DNA of 64,000 nt from Microlunatus capsulatus (GCF_017876495.1 NZ_JAGIOB010000001.1:2542001-2606000), one strand, 5' to 3'. Numbered from the stretch's first letter, positions 51,492-60,393 are shown. Made by a program: numbers and translations. The notes: a model not told the origin generated them from the letters alone.

Positions 51492-53059
51492 CGGCGGCGG
51501 CCGCGCCGGTCCTCACGGCGCTGCGCGGCGGCACCCTCGTCGACGCCGACGGGGAGCGCCCGGGCGACCTCCTGCTGGCCGAGGGCCGCGTCGTCGACGG
51601 GGACCCGGCCGGGGCCGACGTCGTCGTCGACGTCACGGGCCGGCTGGTGCTGCCCGGACTGGTGGACGCGCACAGCCACGCCGACGCCGCCGTCCTCGAC
51701 CCGGCGGTGGCGCTGGCGCTGCTCCGGCAGGGCGTGACCACCGTCGTCGCCGGCCAGGACGGGGTCTCCTTCGCCCCCGGCGACGGGAGCTTCGCCACCC
51801 GCTACTTCGCCGCCCTCAACGGCTCCCACCCCACCTACCGCGGACCGGGTGTGGCCGCGCTGCTGGCCGGCTACGACGGTGCGTCGCCGGTGAACGTCGG
51901 CTACCTCGTCCCCGCCGGCACGGTGCGCGAGCAGGTCTGCGGGCTGCGTCCCGGTCCGGCGACGGCGGCCGAGGTCGCGGCCATGCAGGAGCTGGTGGCC
52001 GCCGGCCTCGCCGACGGCGCGCTGGGCCTGTCGACGGGGCTCGACTACGTGCCCGGGCTGTTCGCCGGCACCGAGGAGATCACGGCCCTCTGCCGGCCGC
52101 TGGCGCCCGTCGACGGGCTCTACGTCACCCACATGCGGGGCGGCTACGAGGACAACGCGGCGGCCGGGCTGGACGAGGTCGTGGCCATCTGCCGCGACGC
52201 CGGCGTGCGCGGGCACGTCTCGCACCTGCACGCCCGCTCGGCGCTGGTCCGCGAGCTGGTGGACCGGGCCCGGACGCAGGTGGACCTGACCTTCGACTCC
52301 TACCCCTACTCGCGCGGGTCCTCCCTGCTGAGCATGCTGCTGCTCCCGCCGACGCTGCTCGCGGAGGGCGTCGGCGCCGGCGCCGCCGCCCTGGCCGACC
52401 CGGCCGTCCGCGCCGAGGTGCTCGACGCCTGGGTGCCGGTGCTCGCGGCCCGCGCGGACATGGGCCCGCGGTGGGCCGAGCAGGTCCGCTACGCCCACGT
52501 CGCGGCCCCCGGCTACGAGGAGCTGCCCGGGCTGACGCTGGCCGAGGCGGGGGAGCGGGCCGGGACGTCAGCCGCGGAGCTCGGGCTGCGGGTGCTGGCC
52601 GCGTCCGACCTCGAGGTGGGGGTGGTGATGCGGACCCCCGTCGAGCGCGACGACGCCGAGCTGGCCGTGGCCTTCACCCACCCGGCGCACGTCGGCGGCT
52701 CGGACGGCATCTTCCGGGGCGCGGTGCCGCACCCGCGGGCCTACGGCACCTTCGCCCGCTACCTGCAGGTGTTCGCCGCCGAGCGCGGCGACCTCGGCTG
52801 GGCCGACGTCGTCCGGCACCACAGCGCGCTGCCGGCGGAACGCTTCGGGCTGGCGGGTCGCGGCTCGTTGCGGCCGGGGGCGGTGGCCGACGTCGTCCTG
52901 GTGGACCCCGCCGCCGTGGCCGCGCGGGCCACCTACGACGAGCCGCGGGCGCTGGCCGAGGGCGTCGACGACGTCTGGGTCGCCGGGGTACGGGTGCTGG
53001 CTGACGGCGCCCTCACCGGCGCGCTGGCCGGCCGGGGGCTGCGTCGCGGCGTCCGGTGA
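51488..53059 (+). CDS. N-acyl-D-amino-acid deacylase (amidohydrolase superfamily)
   Basis: 523 residues. Urease-type amidohydrolase barrel: LPGLVDAHSHADAAV gives the HXH metal site, then a metal Cys/His region around THMRGGYEDNAAAGLDE and GHVSHLHARSA, and C-terminal AERFGLAGRGSLRPGAVADV. These fit D-aminoacylases, which release D-amino acids from N-acyl forms. GTG at 51488 overlaps the SDR stop. Last gene of the RidA-DSD1-SDR-deacylase operon. Confidence 0.88.
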   Translation: MTAAAAPVLTALRGGTLVDADGERPGDLLLAEGRVVDGDPAGADVVVDVTGRLVLPGLVDAHSHADAAVLDPAVALALLRQGVTTVVAGQDGVSFAPGDGSFATRYFAALNGSHPTYRGPGVAALLAGYDGASPVNVGYLVPAGTVREQVCGLRPGPATAAEVAAMQELVAAGLADGALGLSTGLDYVPGLFAGTEEITALCRPLAPVDGLYVTHMRGGYEDNAAAGLDEVVAICRDAGVRGHVSHLHARSALVRELVDRARTQVDLTFDSYPYSRGSSLLSMLLLPPTLLAEGVGAGAAALADPAVRAEVLDAWVPVLAARADMGPRWAEQVRYAHVAAPGYEELPGLTLAEAGERAGTSAAELGLRVLAASDLEVGVVMRTPVERDDAELAVAFTHPAHVGGSDGIFRGAVPHPRAYGTFARYLQVFAAERGDLGWADVVRHHSALPAERFGLAGRGSLRPGAVADVVLVDPAAVAARATYDEPRALAEGVDDVWVAGVRVLADGALTGALAGRGLRRGVR

Positions 53060-53101
53060 CCGGAGGAGTGGGCGGAACCGGGGGTCAGCGGAACCGGTTA
53101 G

Positions 53102-53323
53102 TCAGTGGAACTGCGGGACGATGAGGTAGATCCCGAAGAGCACGAGCAGCCCGGCCAGGCCGAGCAGCGCGTAGCCGCCGGACAGCGCGACGGCCGCGCC
53201 GCTGCTGCGGCCGCGGGCGGCGACCACCAGCCGGATGCCCGCCGAGAGCAGGATCACGAAGAGCACGGACATGCCGATCGAGACCAGCGCCACCAGCACC
53301 AGGGCCCACCAGTCGATGCTCAC
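53102..53323 (-). CDS. Small two-helix membrane protein
   Basis: 73 residues with helices at about 7-30 and 46-68 and a basic loop (VVAARGRSS) between. The ATG overlaps the stop of the PiT phosphate transporter (ATGA), so it is made with it. No family recognised; conserved small partners of transporters with this layout are common in actinobacteria. Confidence 0.7.
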   Translation of the reverse strand: MSIDWWALVLVALVSIGMSVLFVILLSAGIRLVVAARGRSSGAAVALSGGYALLGLAGLLVLFGIYLIVPQFH

Positions 53324-54474
53324 CGCGAGCCCGCTCCGGTGCGCCGCGTCGTCGAGCCCTGGCCGTGGTCGTCACCCTCGACCGGGTGACCCGGGAAGGT
53401 GCGGGCGCTGGCGAAGACCATCACCTCGGCGCTGTCGGTGACGTTCTCGTGGTCGACCTTGTTCCGGCGGGAGAAGGCCCAGATGACGGCGCAGGCGACG
53501 GCCAGCAGCACCAGCAGGATGATGACGCCGGCGGTGCCCTGCTCGGCCACCAGGGCCGAGAGCCCGCCGACGAGGCCGGCGGCCGGCAGGGTCAGCACCC
53601 AGGCGAAGACCATCCGGCGGGCCACCGACCAGCGCACCTCCGCGCCCTCGCGGCCGACGCCCGAGCCGAGGATGCTGCCGGTGCTGACGTGGGTGGTGGA
53701 GAGGCCGAAGCCGAGGTGGGACGAGGCGAGGATGGTCGCCGTGGTGGCCGCGCCCGAGGCCGCGCCCTGCGGCGTCTCGATCTCGACGATGCCCTTGCCC
53801 ATCGTGCGCATGATCCGCCAGCCGCCGGAGTACGTGCCCAGGCCGATGGCCAGGCCGGCGGCGATGAGCACGAGGGTGATGACGCCCATCGTCTTCTGGC
53901 CGTCGGAGGTGCCGTGCGCCAGGGCGACGAGGGAGGCCGTGAAGGCCTGGCCGTACTTGAACCCGGCGTCGGTCTGCGAGCGGTCGGCGCGGGCGGTGAT
54001 CCGGTAGGCGATCCGCGTCGCCACGGCCGCGGCGACGCCGGCGACCAGCGGGGCGACCAGCGCGGGCAGCAGGACCTTGGACACGATCACCGAGCCGTGC
54101 ACCGTGCTGATCCCGGCGCCGACGATGACGGCGCCGATGAGGCCGCCGAACAGGGCGTGGGAGGAGCTGGACGGCAGCCCGAGCAGCCAGGTCAGCAGGT
54201 TCCAGATGATGGCCCCGACCAGTCCGGCCAGGATGATCGGCGCGGTGATCAGCGACTCGTCGAAGAAGCCGCCGGAGATCGTCTTGGCCACCTCGGTGGA
54301 CAGCAGGGCGCCGACGAGGTTGAGCACCGCCGCGATGACCACCGCCGTGCGGGGGCGCAGCGCGCCGGTGGCGATGGGGCCGGCCATCGCGTTCGCGCTG
54401 TCGTGGAAACCGTTGGTGAAGTCGAAGACCAGGGCCACGACGACGACGGCGATCACGACGAACAGCACTGTCAC
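53320..54474 (-). CDS. pit: Inorganic phosphate transporter, PiT family
   Basis: 384 residues with about ten helices. Both PiT signature halves are visible: FDFTNGFHDSANAMAGPI at the N-terminus and GFGLSTTHVSTGSILGSGVG in the second half; the Asp/Asn residues bind phosphate and cation. Transports metal-phosphate or H+-coupled phosphate. The C-terminal 40 residues are hydrophilic and specific to close relatives. GTG start at 54474; TAGGAA lies 6 nt upstream, a weaker -10. Confidence 0.92.
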   Translation of the reverse strand: MTVLFVVIAVVVVALVFDFTNGFHDSANAMAGPIATGALRPRTAVVIAAVLNLVGALLSTEVAKTISGGFFDESLITAPIILAGLVGAIIWNLLTWLLGLPSSSSHALFGGLIGAVIVGAGISTVHGSVIVSKVLLPALVAPLVAGVAAAVATRIAYRITARADRSQTDAGFKYGQAFTASLVALAHGTSDGQKTMGVITLVLIAAGLAIGLGTYSGGWRIMRTMGKGIVEIETPQGAASGAATTATILASSHLGFGLSTTHVSTGSILGSGVGREGAEVRWSVARRMVFAWVLTLPAAGLVGGLSALVAEQGTAGVIILLVLLAVACAVIWAFSRRNKVDHENVTDSAEVMVFASARTFPGHPVEGDDHGQGSTTRRTGAGSR

Positions 54475-54637
54475 GTCGCTTTCCTATCTGCGCTCGGAGG
54501 GCGCCCGTGCTCCAGTGGTGACGCTGGAGGCAGCCGTCGGATGAACTCTAGGAGAACACCGGACGATGTCAAACGTGCCGCCGGGGCCGTGCGGCGCGCC
54601 GGTGGGACGGGGGTCGGGGAGGCGCGCGGAGGGCCGG

Positions 54638-54667
54638 TTCGCGTCCGGGCGCTGCCATCGGTATAGT
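54638..54667 (+). promoter_or_regulatory. Probable promoter of tRNA-Arg(ACG)
   Basis: TATAGT at 54662-54667 is a good -10; TTCGCG at 54638-54643 (18-bp spacer) is a weak -35. The tRNA starts 35 bp downstream. Confidence 0.5.
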
Positions 54668-54702
54668 GATCAACCGTTGTCCGCGGCGTGCTGCGGCGAC
54701 GA

Positions 54703-54778
54703 GCACCCGTAGCTCAACGGATAGAGCATCTGACTACGGATCAGAAGGTTGGGAGTTCGAGTCTCTCCGGGTGCGCCA
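54703..54778 (+). tRNA. tRNA-Arg (anticodon ACG)
   Basis: 76 nt including CCA. Acceptor GCACCCG / CGGGTGC with G discriminator, anticodon stem CTGAC...ATCAG with loop CTACGGA (ACG, read as inosine after deamination), T-arm GGGAGTTCGAGTCTCTC. Confidence 0.95.
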
Positions 54779-55052
54779 GCAAAATCCCTCGCCAGCGCAG
54801 TCCTGCTGACCACCTCGGCCGCCATCCCGCTCCTACTCGTCGCTGGGAGCCGATGGGTCCACGGTCAAGACACCGTCACACCTCTGAACAGGATCCTGCG
54901 TTCTTCCGCTCGTGCGGGCGCAGCGGCGGTTCCGCGGCCCTGGTCGACTCGTGCACACGCTCCTGGAGGACGACTCCGGTCCGCAGCACCACCACGGGTG
55001 CTAGCGTCCGCCGGTGCGAGGCAGGGCCGCGCTCGCCGGACCGAGGAGAACC

Positions 55053-56108
55053 ATGCGCAGGTTGGTCGCCGTCGTCGTCAGCGTCCTGACCGGGCTGGTG
55101 CTGCTCGCTCCCACGGCGGGTCCCGCCGCCGCGGCCGGGACCTCCTACGTGGCGCTGGGAGACTCCTACTCCTCCGGCACGGGCACTCGCAGCTACCTCA
55201 GCGACGGCACCACCTGCCAGCGGTCGGCGTACGCCTACCCGTCCCTGATCGCCACCCGCAGCAGCCTCGCCCTGAACTTCCGGGCCTGCTCGGGCGCCAA
55301 GGTCGCTGACGTCAGCAGTCTTCAGCTGCCCGCGCTGAGCAGCACCACGTCCTACGTGACCCTGACCGTGGGCGGCAACGACGCCGGGTTCGCCAGCGTC
55401 CTCACCGAGTGCGCCAAGCCCTCCTGGGCCAGCAACTGCAACGCGGCGGTCGACCGGGCTCAGTCGATCATCAGGACGCAGCTGCCGGCCGGCCTCACCG
55501 CCCTCTACAAGGCGATCAGGACGCGCGCTCCGCAGGCCAGAGTGGTCGTCGCCGGCTACCCGCGGATCTTCAACGGCGAGGACTGCAACCTGCTCACCTG
55601 GTTCTCCCCGACCGAGGAGGCCCGCCTGAACGCGACCGCCGACCTGCTCAACAGCACCATCCAGGCGGCCGTGGCGGGGTCCGGGGCCGGGCTGACCTAC
55701 AGCAGCCCCACGGCCCGGTTCGTCAGCCATGCCGTCTGCGACGACGTGGAGTGGCTCAACGGGCTGGCCAGCCCGACGTCGGAGTCCTTCCACCCGAACC
55801 GCAGCGGTCACGCCTCCGGGTACTACCCGCTGGTCAGCACGGCACTCACGGGCTCGGCGCCCGCGACGACGCTGTCGGCCAGCCAGGCCGCCGTCGTGTC
55901 GGAGCAGCTGGCGGTGCAGCAGCGCCGCTACGCCGACCGTGACCGGGCCATCCAGCCCGCGGTCGTCACGATCCCCGACCTGCGGAGCCCCGAGATCGAG
56001 CGGGCGGCTGCCCGGGCCGGCGTCGACCTCCGCAGCCGCGCCAGCATCGACGCGGCCGACCGCCGGTACGCCTGGAAGCAGGCGCAGGAGCACGCGGCAC
56101 GGTCCTAG
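55053..56108 (+). CDS. Secreted SGNH/GDSL-type lipase or esterase
   Basis: 351 residues. A signal peptide (MRRLVAVVVSVLTGLVLLAP, cleaved after about AAAAG) precedes an SGNH hydrolase: block I GDSYSSGTG with the nucleophile Ser, block III VGGNDAGF and block V SFHPNRSGHASGY with Asp/His. Six Cys suggest disulfides outside the cell. The last 70 residues, Arg/Ala-rich, lie past the catalytic domain. ATG at 55053 with CGAGGAG is chosen over 55014. The stop overlaps the convergent gene at a shared CTAG. Confidence 0.9.
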   Translation: MRRLVAVVVSVLTGLVLLAPTAGPAAAAGTSYVALGDSYSSGTGTRSYLSDGTTCQRSAYAYPSLIATRSSLALNFRACSGAKVADVSSLQLPALSSTTSYVTLTVGGNDAGFASVLTECAKPSWASNCNAAVDRAQSIIRTQLPAGLTALYKAIRTRAPQARVVVAGYPRIFNGEDCNLLTWFSPTEEARLNATADLLNSTIQAAVAGSGAGLTYSSPTARFVSHAVCDDVEWLNGLASPTSESFHPNRSGHASGYYPLVSTALTGSAPATTLSASQAAVVSEQLAVQQRRYADRDRAIQPAVVTIPDLRSPEIERAAARAGVDLRSRASIDAADRRYAWKQAQEHAARS

Positions 56109-56497
56109 CCGCCGCCGGGGCCGCCCACGCAGGTGAGGGTGCCCGGCGCGAAGTCCTCGGCACCCGCCCTGGCGCGGGTCTGACCGGACGGGCAGCCGTC
56201 GGGGCCCAGGCCCAGCAGGGCCATCGCCAGCACGGCGCCGACGACGCCGGCGACCAACTCGGCAGCCACCCGCTCCAGGTGCGGCCGGCCGCCGAGCAGG
56301 TGGACCGCCAAGGGCACCAGCAGCGCACCGCAGACCACGAGACCGATCTGGCCCTGGACCGGCGCGTACGCCGGCCCGAACCCGGCGCCGCTGCAGCCCG
56401 ACACGCCGCACGCGAGGAACCCGGTGACCACCACGGCCGCGGCGAAGGCGGCGGCCGTCACCAGGGTGATGCCGAGGATCCGCAGTCCGGGGGGCAT
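56105..56497 (-). CDS. Hypothetical membrane protein
   Basis: 130 residues with three or four hydrophobic segments (for example AAAFAAAVVVTGFLACGV and LAMALLGLGPDGCPS) and four Cys. The C-terminus ends TLTCVGGPGGG. No family recognised and no clear ribosome site, but the frame is open and membrane-like over its full length. Its stop codon overlaps that of the SGNH gene (CTAG). Confidence 0.55.
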   Translation of the reverse strand: MPPGLRILGITLVTAAAFAAAVVVTGFLACGVSGCSGAGFGPAYAPVQGQIGLVVCGALLVPLAVHLLGGRPHLERVAAELVAGVVGAVLAMALLGLGPDGCPSGQTRARAGAEDFAPGTLTCVGGPGGG

Positions 56498-56848
56498 CTG
56501 GTTGAGGCTAGCGCTCGCAGGGCCTCATCGGCGGCAGAGCCGGATCGGGTCCGGACCGGGAGCAGGCGCTCGACCGTGCGTGCGCCGGCTCACGGCAGCA
56601 GTCCGGTCAGCGCGCGCCAGCGCCCGATCTCGCACCCGTAGGTCCGCGACGACCGCGCGTCGACCAGCTGACCCGCCCAGGCCCGTCGATCCGGGCGGGT
56701 CCCCCCAGGGAACAGCTCCCGGGAGAGCGCTGGTGGTGGCCGGCCCTGTGCGGAGCGCGTCAGCGACCGACCCTCGTGCGAGGCGGACCGAAGTGGTCGA
56801 GCCCTGGTGGGTGCAGACCTTTGGCCCGCCGATCACGGCCGATGGCTC
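56498..56848. other. Intergenic region without a supported gene
   Basis: About 350 bp. One minus-strand frame is open (56525-56836, 103 codons) but its product has no recognisable domain, a biased Arg/Gly/Pro composition and no ribosome site. I see no tRNA, repeat or strong hairpin here. Confidence 0.5.
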
Positions 56849-57157
56849 CTACAGGTCCTTGGCGACGTGGGCTGCGAAACGTCGCAGTACGTCCTCGTTG
56901 CGGCGGTAGTGCGTCCACTGTCCCAGGCGGTGGCTCTGGACCAGGTCGGCGCGTTCGAGCGCGGCCATGTGCTGCGAGGTCATCGACTGGGACGTGCCCG
57001 CGCGGTGCTGGATGCTGCTGAGACAGATCCCGTACACCGCCGAGTCAGGATGCTCCTGGGGCTCGAACCCCTCCGGACTGCGCAGCCAGGTGAGGATCTG
57101 TCGTCGCACCGGGTGGGCGAGCGCCTTGAAGATCAGCGACGTGTCGAGATCGACCAT
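56849..57157 (-). CDS. ArsR family transcriptional regulator
   Basis: 102 residues, winged helix. FKALAHPVRRQILTWLRSPE opens the domain, and AGTSQSMTSQHMAALERADL is the recognition helix region; QWTHYRRNEDVLRRF ends it. No metal-binding CXC motif typical of ArsR/SmtB metal sensors is visible; a longer loop (EPQEHPDSAVYGICLSS) contains one Cys. TATGCT lies 6 nt before the ATG. It diverges from an old-yellow-enzyme gene, the probable target. Confidence 0.88.
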   Translation of the reverse strand: MVDLDTSLIFKALAHPVRRQILTWLRSPEGFEPQEHPDSAVYGICLSSIQHRAGTSQSMTSQHMAALERADLVQSHRLGQWTHYRRNEDVLRRFAAHVAKDL

Positions 57158-57163
57158 GGGTAA

Positions 57164-57218
57164 AGCATATCGCGGTTTCCTGATACATTAGATTATCGCG
57201 ATCCGCTGATCCTAGGAG
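57164..57218. promoter_or_regulatory. Divergent arsR/OYE promoter with inverted repeat
   Basis: An AT-rich 68-bp gap. ATCGCG at 57169-57174 and CGCGAT at 57197-57202 form an inverted repeat; TATGCT (minus, 57164-57169) serves arsR and TAGATT (57189-57194) may be the -10 of the OYE gene, which also has an AGGAG site at 57214. Binding by ArsR would block both. Confidence 0.6.
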
Positions 57219-57225
57219 TGCCGCT

Positions 57226-58329
57226 GTGACCGTTGACGTCTCGCCGCTGTTCACCCCCTTCCGGCTGGGGAGCCTGCAGCTGGCCAACCGCTTCGTGATG
57301 GCCCCGATGACGCGCGAGTTCTCCCCAGGAGGGATCCCGGGTCCGGACGTGGCCGCCTACTACGCCCGCCGGGCCGCGGGCGACGTCGGGCTCATCGTCA
57401 CCGAGGGGACCTTCATCGACCACGCGGCCGCCGGCGACAGGACCGATGTGCCGCAGTTCTACGGCGATCAGGCCCTGCAGGCCTGGCAGGAGGTGGCCCG
57501 GGCGGTGCACGCGGCCGGCGGTCGGATCGTGCCGCAGCTGTGGCACCGCGGGGCCCAGCGCCCACCCGGCAGCGGCCCCCACCCGGAGACGAGCTCCATC
57601 AGCCCCTCGGGTCGCTACCCGGGTCTGACCGGGTCCGAGGCCATGTCCGTCGCGGACATCGACGAGGTCGTCTCCTCCTACGCCCGAGCCGCCGCCGACG
57701 CCCAGCGCCTGGGCTTCGACGGCATCGAGCTGCACGGAGCGCACGGCTACCTCCTCGACCAGTTCCTCTGGTCGGGCACCAACCTCCGCACCGACCTCTA
57801 CGGCGGTGGACCCGCGGGGCGGGCGCGCTTCGCCGCCGAGGTCGTCGCTGCCTGCCGAGCCGCGACCAGCCCTGCCTTCCCGATCATCTTCCGTCTCTCG
57901 AACTGGAAAGCTGGTGACTACCACGCCCGCCTGGCCCAGACGCCGCACGAGCTGGAAGCAGTGCTGGCACCTCTGCTCACCGCCGGGGTGGACGTCTTCC
58001 ACGTCTCCACCCGACGCCACGTCGAGGCCGCCTTCCCGGACTCATCCCTCGGCTTGGCCGGCTGGGTCAAGAAGATCACCGCCACACCCACTATCACCGT
58101 CGGAGGGGTGGGCCTCGACGGCGACCTCATGACCGCCTACACCGCCGGAGGCCGCGCCCGCACGGTGCCGCTGGACCAGCTGCTGGATCAGTTCGAGGAG
58201 GGCCAGTTCGATCTCGTCGCTGTCGGACGAGCCCTGCTCAGCGACCCCGAGTGGGTCCTCAAGGTCCAGCAGGGCCGGTTCGAGGACCTGCGCTCCTTCG
58301 ACGCCGCCGATCGGGAGAAGCTCGCCTGA
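57226..58329 (+). CDS. Old-yellow-enzyme family flavin oxidoreductase
   Basis: 367 residues. FMN-dependent ene-reductase of the OYE/NADH:flavin oxidoreductase family. MAPMTREF near residue 26 carries the FMN-contacting Thr; VPQLWHRGAQRPPG, GIELHGAHGYLLDQFLW and TNLRTDLYGG are family motifs (ELHGAHG with the His pair); ITVGGVG and VGRALLSDPEWV bind phosphate of FMN. Reduces activated C=C bonds. GTG at 57226 has AGGAG upstream. Controlled most likely by the divergent ArsR protein. Confidence 0.93.
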   Translation: MTVDVSPLFTPFRLGSLQLANRFVMAPMTREFSPGGIPGPDVAAYYARRAAGDVGLIVTEGTFIDHAAAGDRTDVPQFYGDQALQAWQEVARAVHAAGGRIVPQLWHRGAQRPPGSGPHPETSSISPSGRYPGLTGSEAMSVADIDEVVSSYARAAADAQRLGFDGIELHGAHGYLLDQFLWSGTNLRTDLYGGGPAGRARFAAEVVAACRAATSPAFPIIFRLSNWKAGDYHARLAQTPHELEAVLAPLLTAGVDVFHVSTRRHVEAAFPDSSLGLAGWVKKITATPTITVGGVGLDGDLMTAYTAGGRARTVPLDQLLDQFEEGQFDLVAVGRALLSDPEWVLKVQQGRFEDLRSFDAADREKLA

Positions 58330-58599
58330 CCTGACCACCCGCTCGCTCACATCTCCGGGGTGTGATCAAGCCAGCGATGTCGCATGCCGCTCGACGCAGT
58401 GGCAACGGAGCCCGGGTACGGGACGCACGGCAGGGGCCGACCCTCGTGTGGTCGGCCTTGGACGGACGACCAGGTCGAGGCGTCGTGGTGACCAGCCGCC
58501 ACGGTGACGTCGACGACGACTGGTTCGCGCAGCCCGGTCGACCACCGGGGCCCGGCGACCGGCGAGGGGACCGGGACATCACCCGGCCAGGGCCGGCGG

Positions 58600-58605
58600 T
58601 AGGTT
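58600..58605 (+). promoter_or_regulatory. Leaderless -10 element of the aldo/keto reductase
   Basis: TAGGTT, then 6 nt, then GTG at 58612. The rest of the 58330-58611 gap shows no supported gene. Confidence 0.5.
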
Positions 58606-58611
58606 CGCGTC

Positions 58612-59433
58612 GTGCCCATCCTCACCGAGACGTTCTCCCTCTCCTCCGGCCACGCCATCCCGAAGATCGGGTTCGGCACCTGGCAGATCCCAGAAGGCGC
58701 CGAGGCCTACGACGCGGTGGCCGAGGCCCTGAGGGTCGGCTACCGGCACATCGACTCGGCGCTGGCCTACGGGAACGAGCGGAGCGTGGGACGGGCCATC
58801 CGCGACTCGGGCGTGCCGCGGGAGGAGGTCTACATCACGACCAAGCTCCCGGCCGAGATCAAGGACGCCAAGGGTGCCCGCGAGGCGTTCGAGACGTCGG
58901 CGGCCAACCTCGACCTGGGCGTCGTCGACCTGTGGCTGATCCACGCCCCGTGGCCCTGGCAGGACATGGGCTCGGACCACCGGGCGGGCAACATCGAGGT
59001 CTGGAAGGTCTTCGAGGAGCTGCACGCGGCCGGTCGGGTGCGCTCGATCGGTGTCTCCAACTTCGACGTCGAGGACCTCGAGTCGCTGGCCTCCGGCACC
59101 GAGGTGACCCCGCACGTCAACCAGATCCGGTGGTTCATCGGCAACACCCAGCCCGAGACGACCGCCTACTGCCAGGACCACGCCATCCTCGTCGAGGGGT
59201 ACTCCCCGTTGGCCACCGGCAAGCTGCTCGAGGACGACCGGCTGGCCGGCATCGCCGGGAAGTACGGCAAGAGCGTGGCCCAGCTGTCGATCCGCTACCT
59301 GCTGGAGAAGGACGTCCTGCCGCTGCCCAAGTCGGTGACCCCGGAGCGGATCGCGGCCAACGCGCAGCTCGACTTCGACCTGGACACCGACGACGTGGCC
59401 GTTCTCGACCAGCTGTCCAACGCCGTCGACTGA
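58612..59433 (+). CDS. Aldo/keto reductase (2,5-diketogluconate reductase-like)
   Basis: 273 residues, AKR TIM barrel. The catalytic tetrad is Asp and Tyr in HIDSALAYGNE, Lys in TTKLPAE and His in LIHAP. GFGTWQIPEG opens the barrel and LPLPKSVTPERIAAN binds NADPH near the end. Reduces aldehydes or ketones. A TAGGTT -10 hexamer is 6 nt before the GTG. Confidence 0.94.
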   Translation: MPILTETFSLSSGHAIPKIGFGTWQIPEGAEAYDAVAEALRVGYRHIDSALAYGNERSVGRAIRDSGVPREEVYITTKLPAEIKDAKGAREAFETSAANLDLGVVDLWLIHAPWPWQDMGSDHRAGNIEVWKVFEELHAAGRVRSIGVSNFDVEDLESLASGTEVTPHVNQIRWFIGNTQPETTAYCQDHAILVEGYSPLATGKLLEDDRLAGIAGKYGKSVAQLSIRYLLEKDVLPLPKSVTPERIAANAQLDFDLDTDDVAVLDQLSNAVD

Positions 59434-59478
59434 CGCGCTGCCGTTGCCGTCCGCCCGGGCGGCTGGGATGATCCGGCC

Positions 59479-59859
59479 ATGGGTCGCCAGCTGATCAGCA
59501 CGGACCGCGCCCCCCGCTCGGCGCTGTGGAGCCAGGGCGTGCGCGTCGGCGACCACGTCCACGTGGCCGGCATGACGGGCGTGGACCCGGCGACCGGAGC
59601 GCTGGCCGGCCCCACCATCCAGGAGCAGACCCGGCGGGCCGTCCTCAACTGCCTCGCCGTCCTCGATGCCGCGGGCGCGGGGTACGACGACATCGTCGAG
59701 GTCGGCGTCCTGCTCGCCGACCCCGCCGACTTCGAGGGCCTGAACGAGGAGTACGCGCGCGCCTTCCCCGACCGACCGCCCACCCGCTACGTGGCCAGGC
59801 TCGGCGTCGAGCTGCCCGGGGTCCTCGTCTCCCTGAGGATGACGGCGATCACGTCCTGA
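59479..59859 (+). CDS. RidA family protein
   Basis: 126 residues; second RidA in the window, and not in an operon with a PLP enzyme. APRSALWSQGVRVGDHVHVAG and GPTIQEQTRRAVLNCLAVLD match the fold; the substrate-binding Arg is in PPTRYVARLGVEL. GATGAT stands 6 nt before the ATG. It belongs to a different branch from the copy at 48883. Confidence 0.9.
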   Translation: MGRQLISTDRAPRSALWSQGVRVGDHVHVAGMTGVDPATGALAGPTIQEQTRRAVLNCLAVLDAAGAGYDDIVEVGVLLADPADFEGLNEEYARAFPDRPPTRYVARLGVELPGVLVSLRMTAITS

Positions 59860-59888
59860 CGGACGGGCCCGCCCGGTGTCTGCCCGGA

Positions 59889-60113
59889 CTAGACCGTCGG
59901 GGGCCGGGTGTCGTCGCGACGCTCGACGTAGCTGGTGTGGCTCGTCCGGCGGCGCTGCTGCTGGAGGACCAGGGTCAGCACGATGGCCAGCACCCCGGCG
60001 GCCATGCACACGTAGCCGATCGCGGTGAGGTCGAAGGCGTCGAACTGGTCGCGGACACCGAAGGCCAGGATGCCGCCGACGACGAGGAGGAAGATTCCCA
60101 GGCCAAGGCTCAT
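59889..60113 (-). CDS. Small membrane protein, DUF6458-like
   Basis: 74 residues. Two helices (LGIFLLVVGGILAFGV and IGYVCMAAGVLAIVLTLVL) around DQFDAFDLTAIG, then a hydrophilic tail of about 22 residues. This layout is shared by a widespread actinobacterial family of unknown function (DUF6458). GAGGAT lies 6 nt before the ATG. Upstream 60114-60393 holds no supported gene. Confidence 0.75.
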   Translation of the reverse strand: MSLGLGIFLLVVGGILAFGVRDQFDAFDLTAIGYVCMAAGVLAIVLTLVLQQQRRRTSHTSYVERRDDTRPPTV

Positions 60114-60393
60114 GGGGTGATCCTCACACGCCCGCGGCCGGTTGGTGGGCGATCGCGTGCCGGACGTCCCCGCGTCGCGTCAGGTCGTGGTCTCCCCGTT
60201 ACCGGCAGCCCTCCGAGCTGATCGGCAGACGTGGTGGTCGCGCGACCCACGACCTCGGTCGTGCGCCGCTCGGAGTCGACGTACGGGACCCCCGGTGACC
60301 TTCCTGCTCCGGGCGACGTACCGGGCGTGCCCGTGCCCCCCTCCGTGATCTGGTGCGAGTGGTCGTGGGTGACGGTCGGGGAGCTGATCCCGG

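Noticed and set aside
54703-58611. Genomic island inserted at tRNA-Arg
   Set aside because: Slightly different composition around 56.5-57.3 kb, but no integrase and no visible repeat of the tRNA 3' end.
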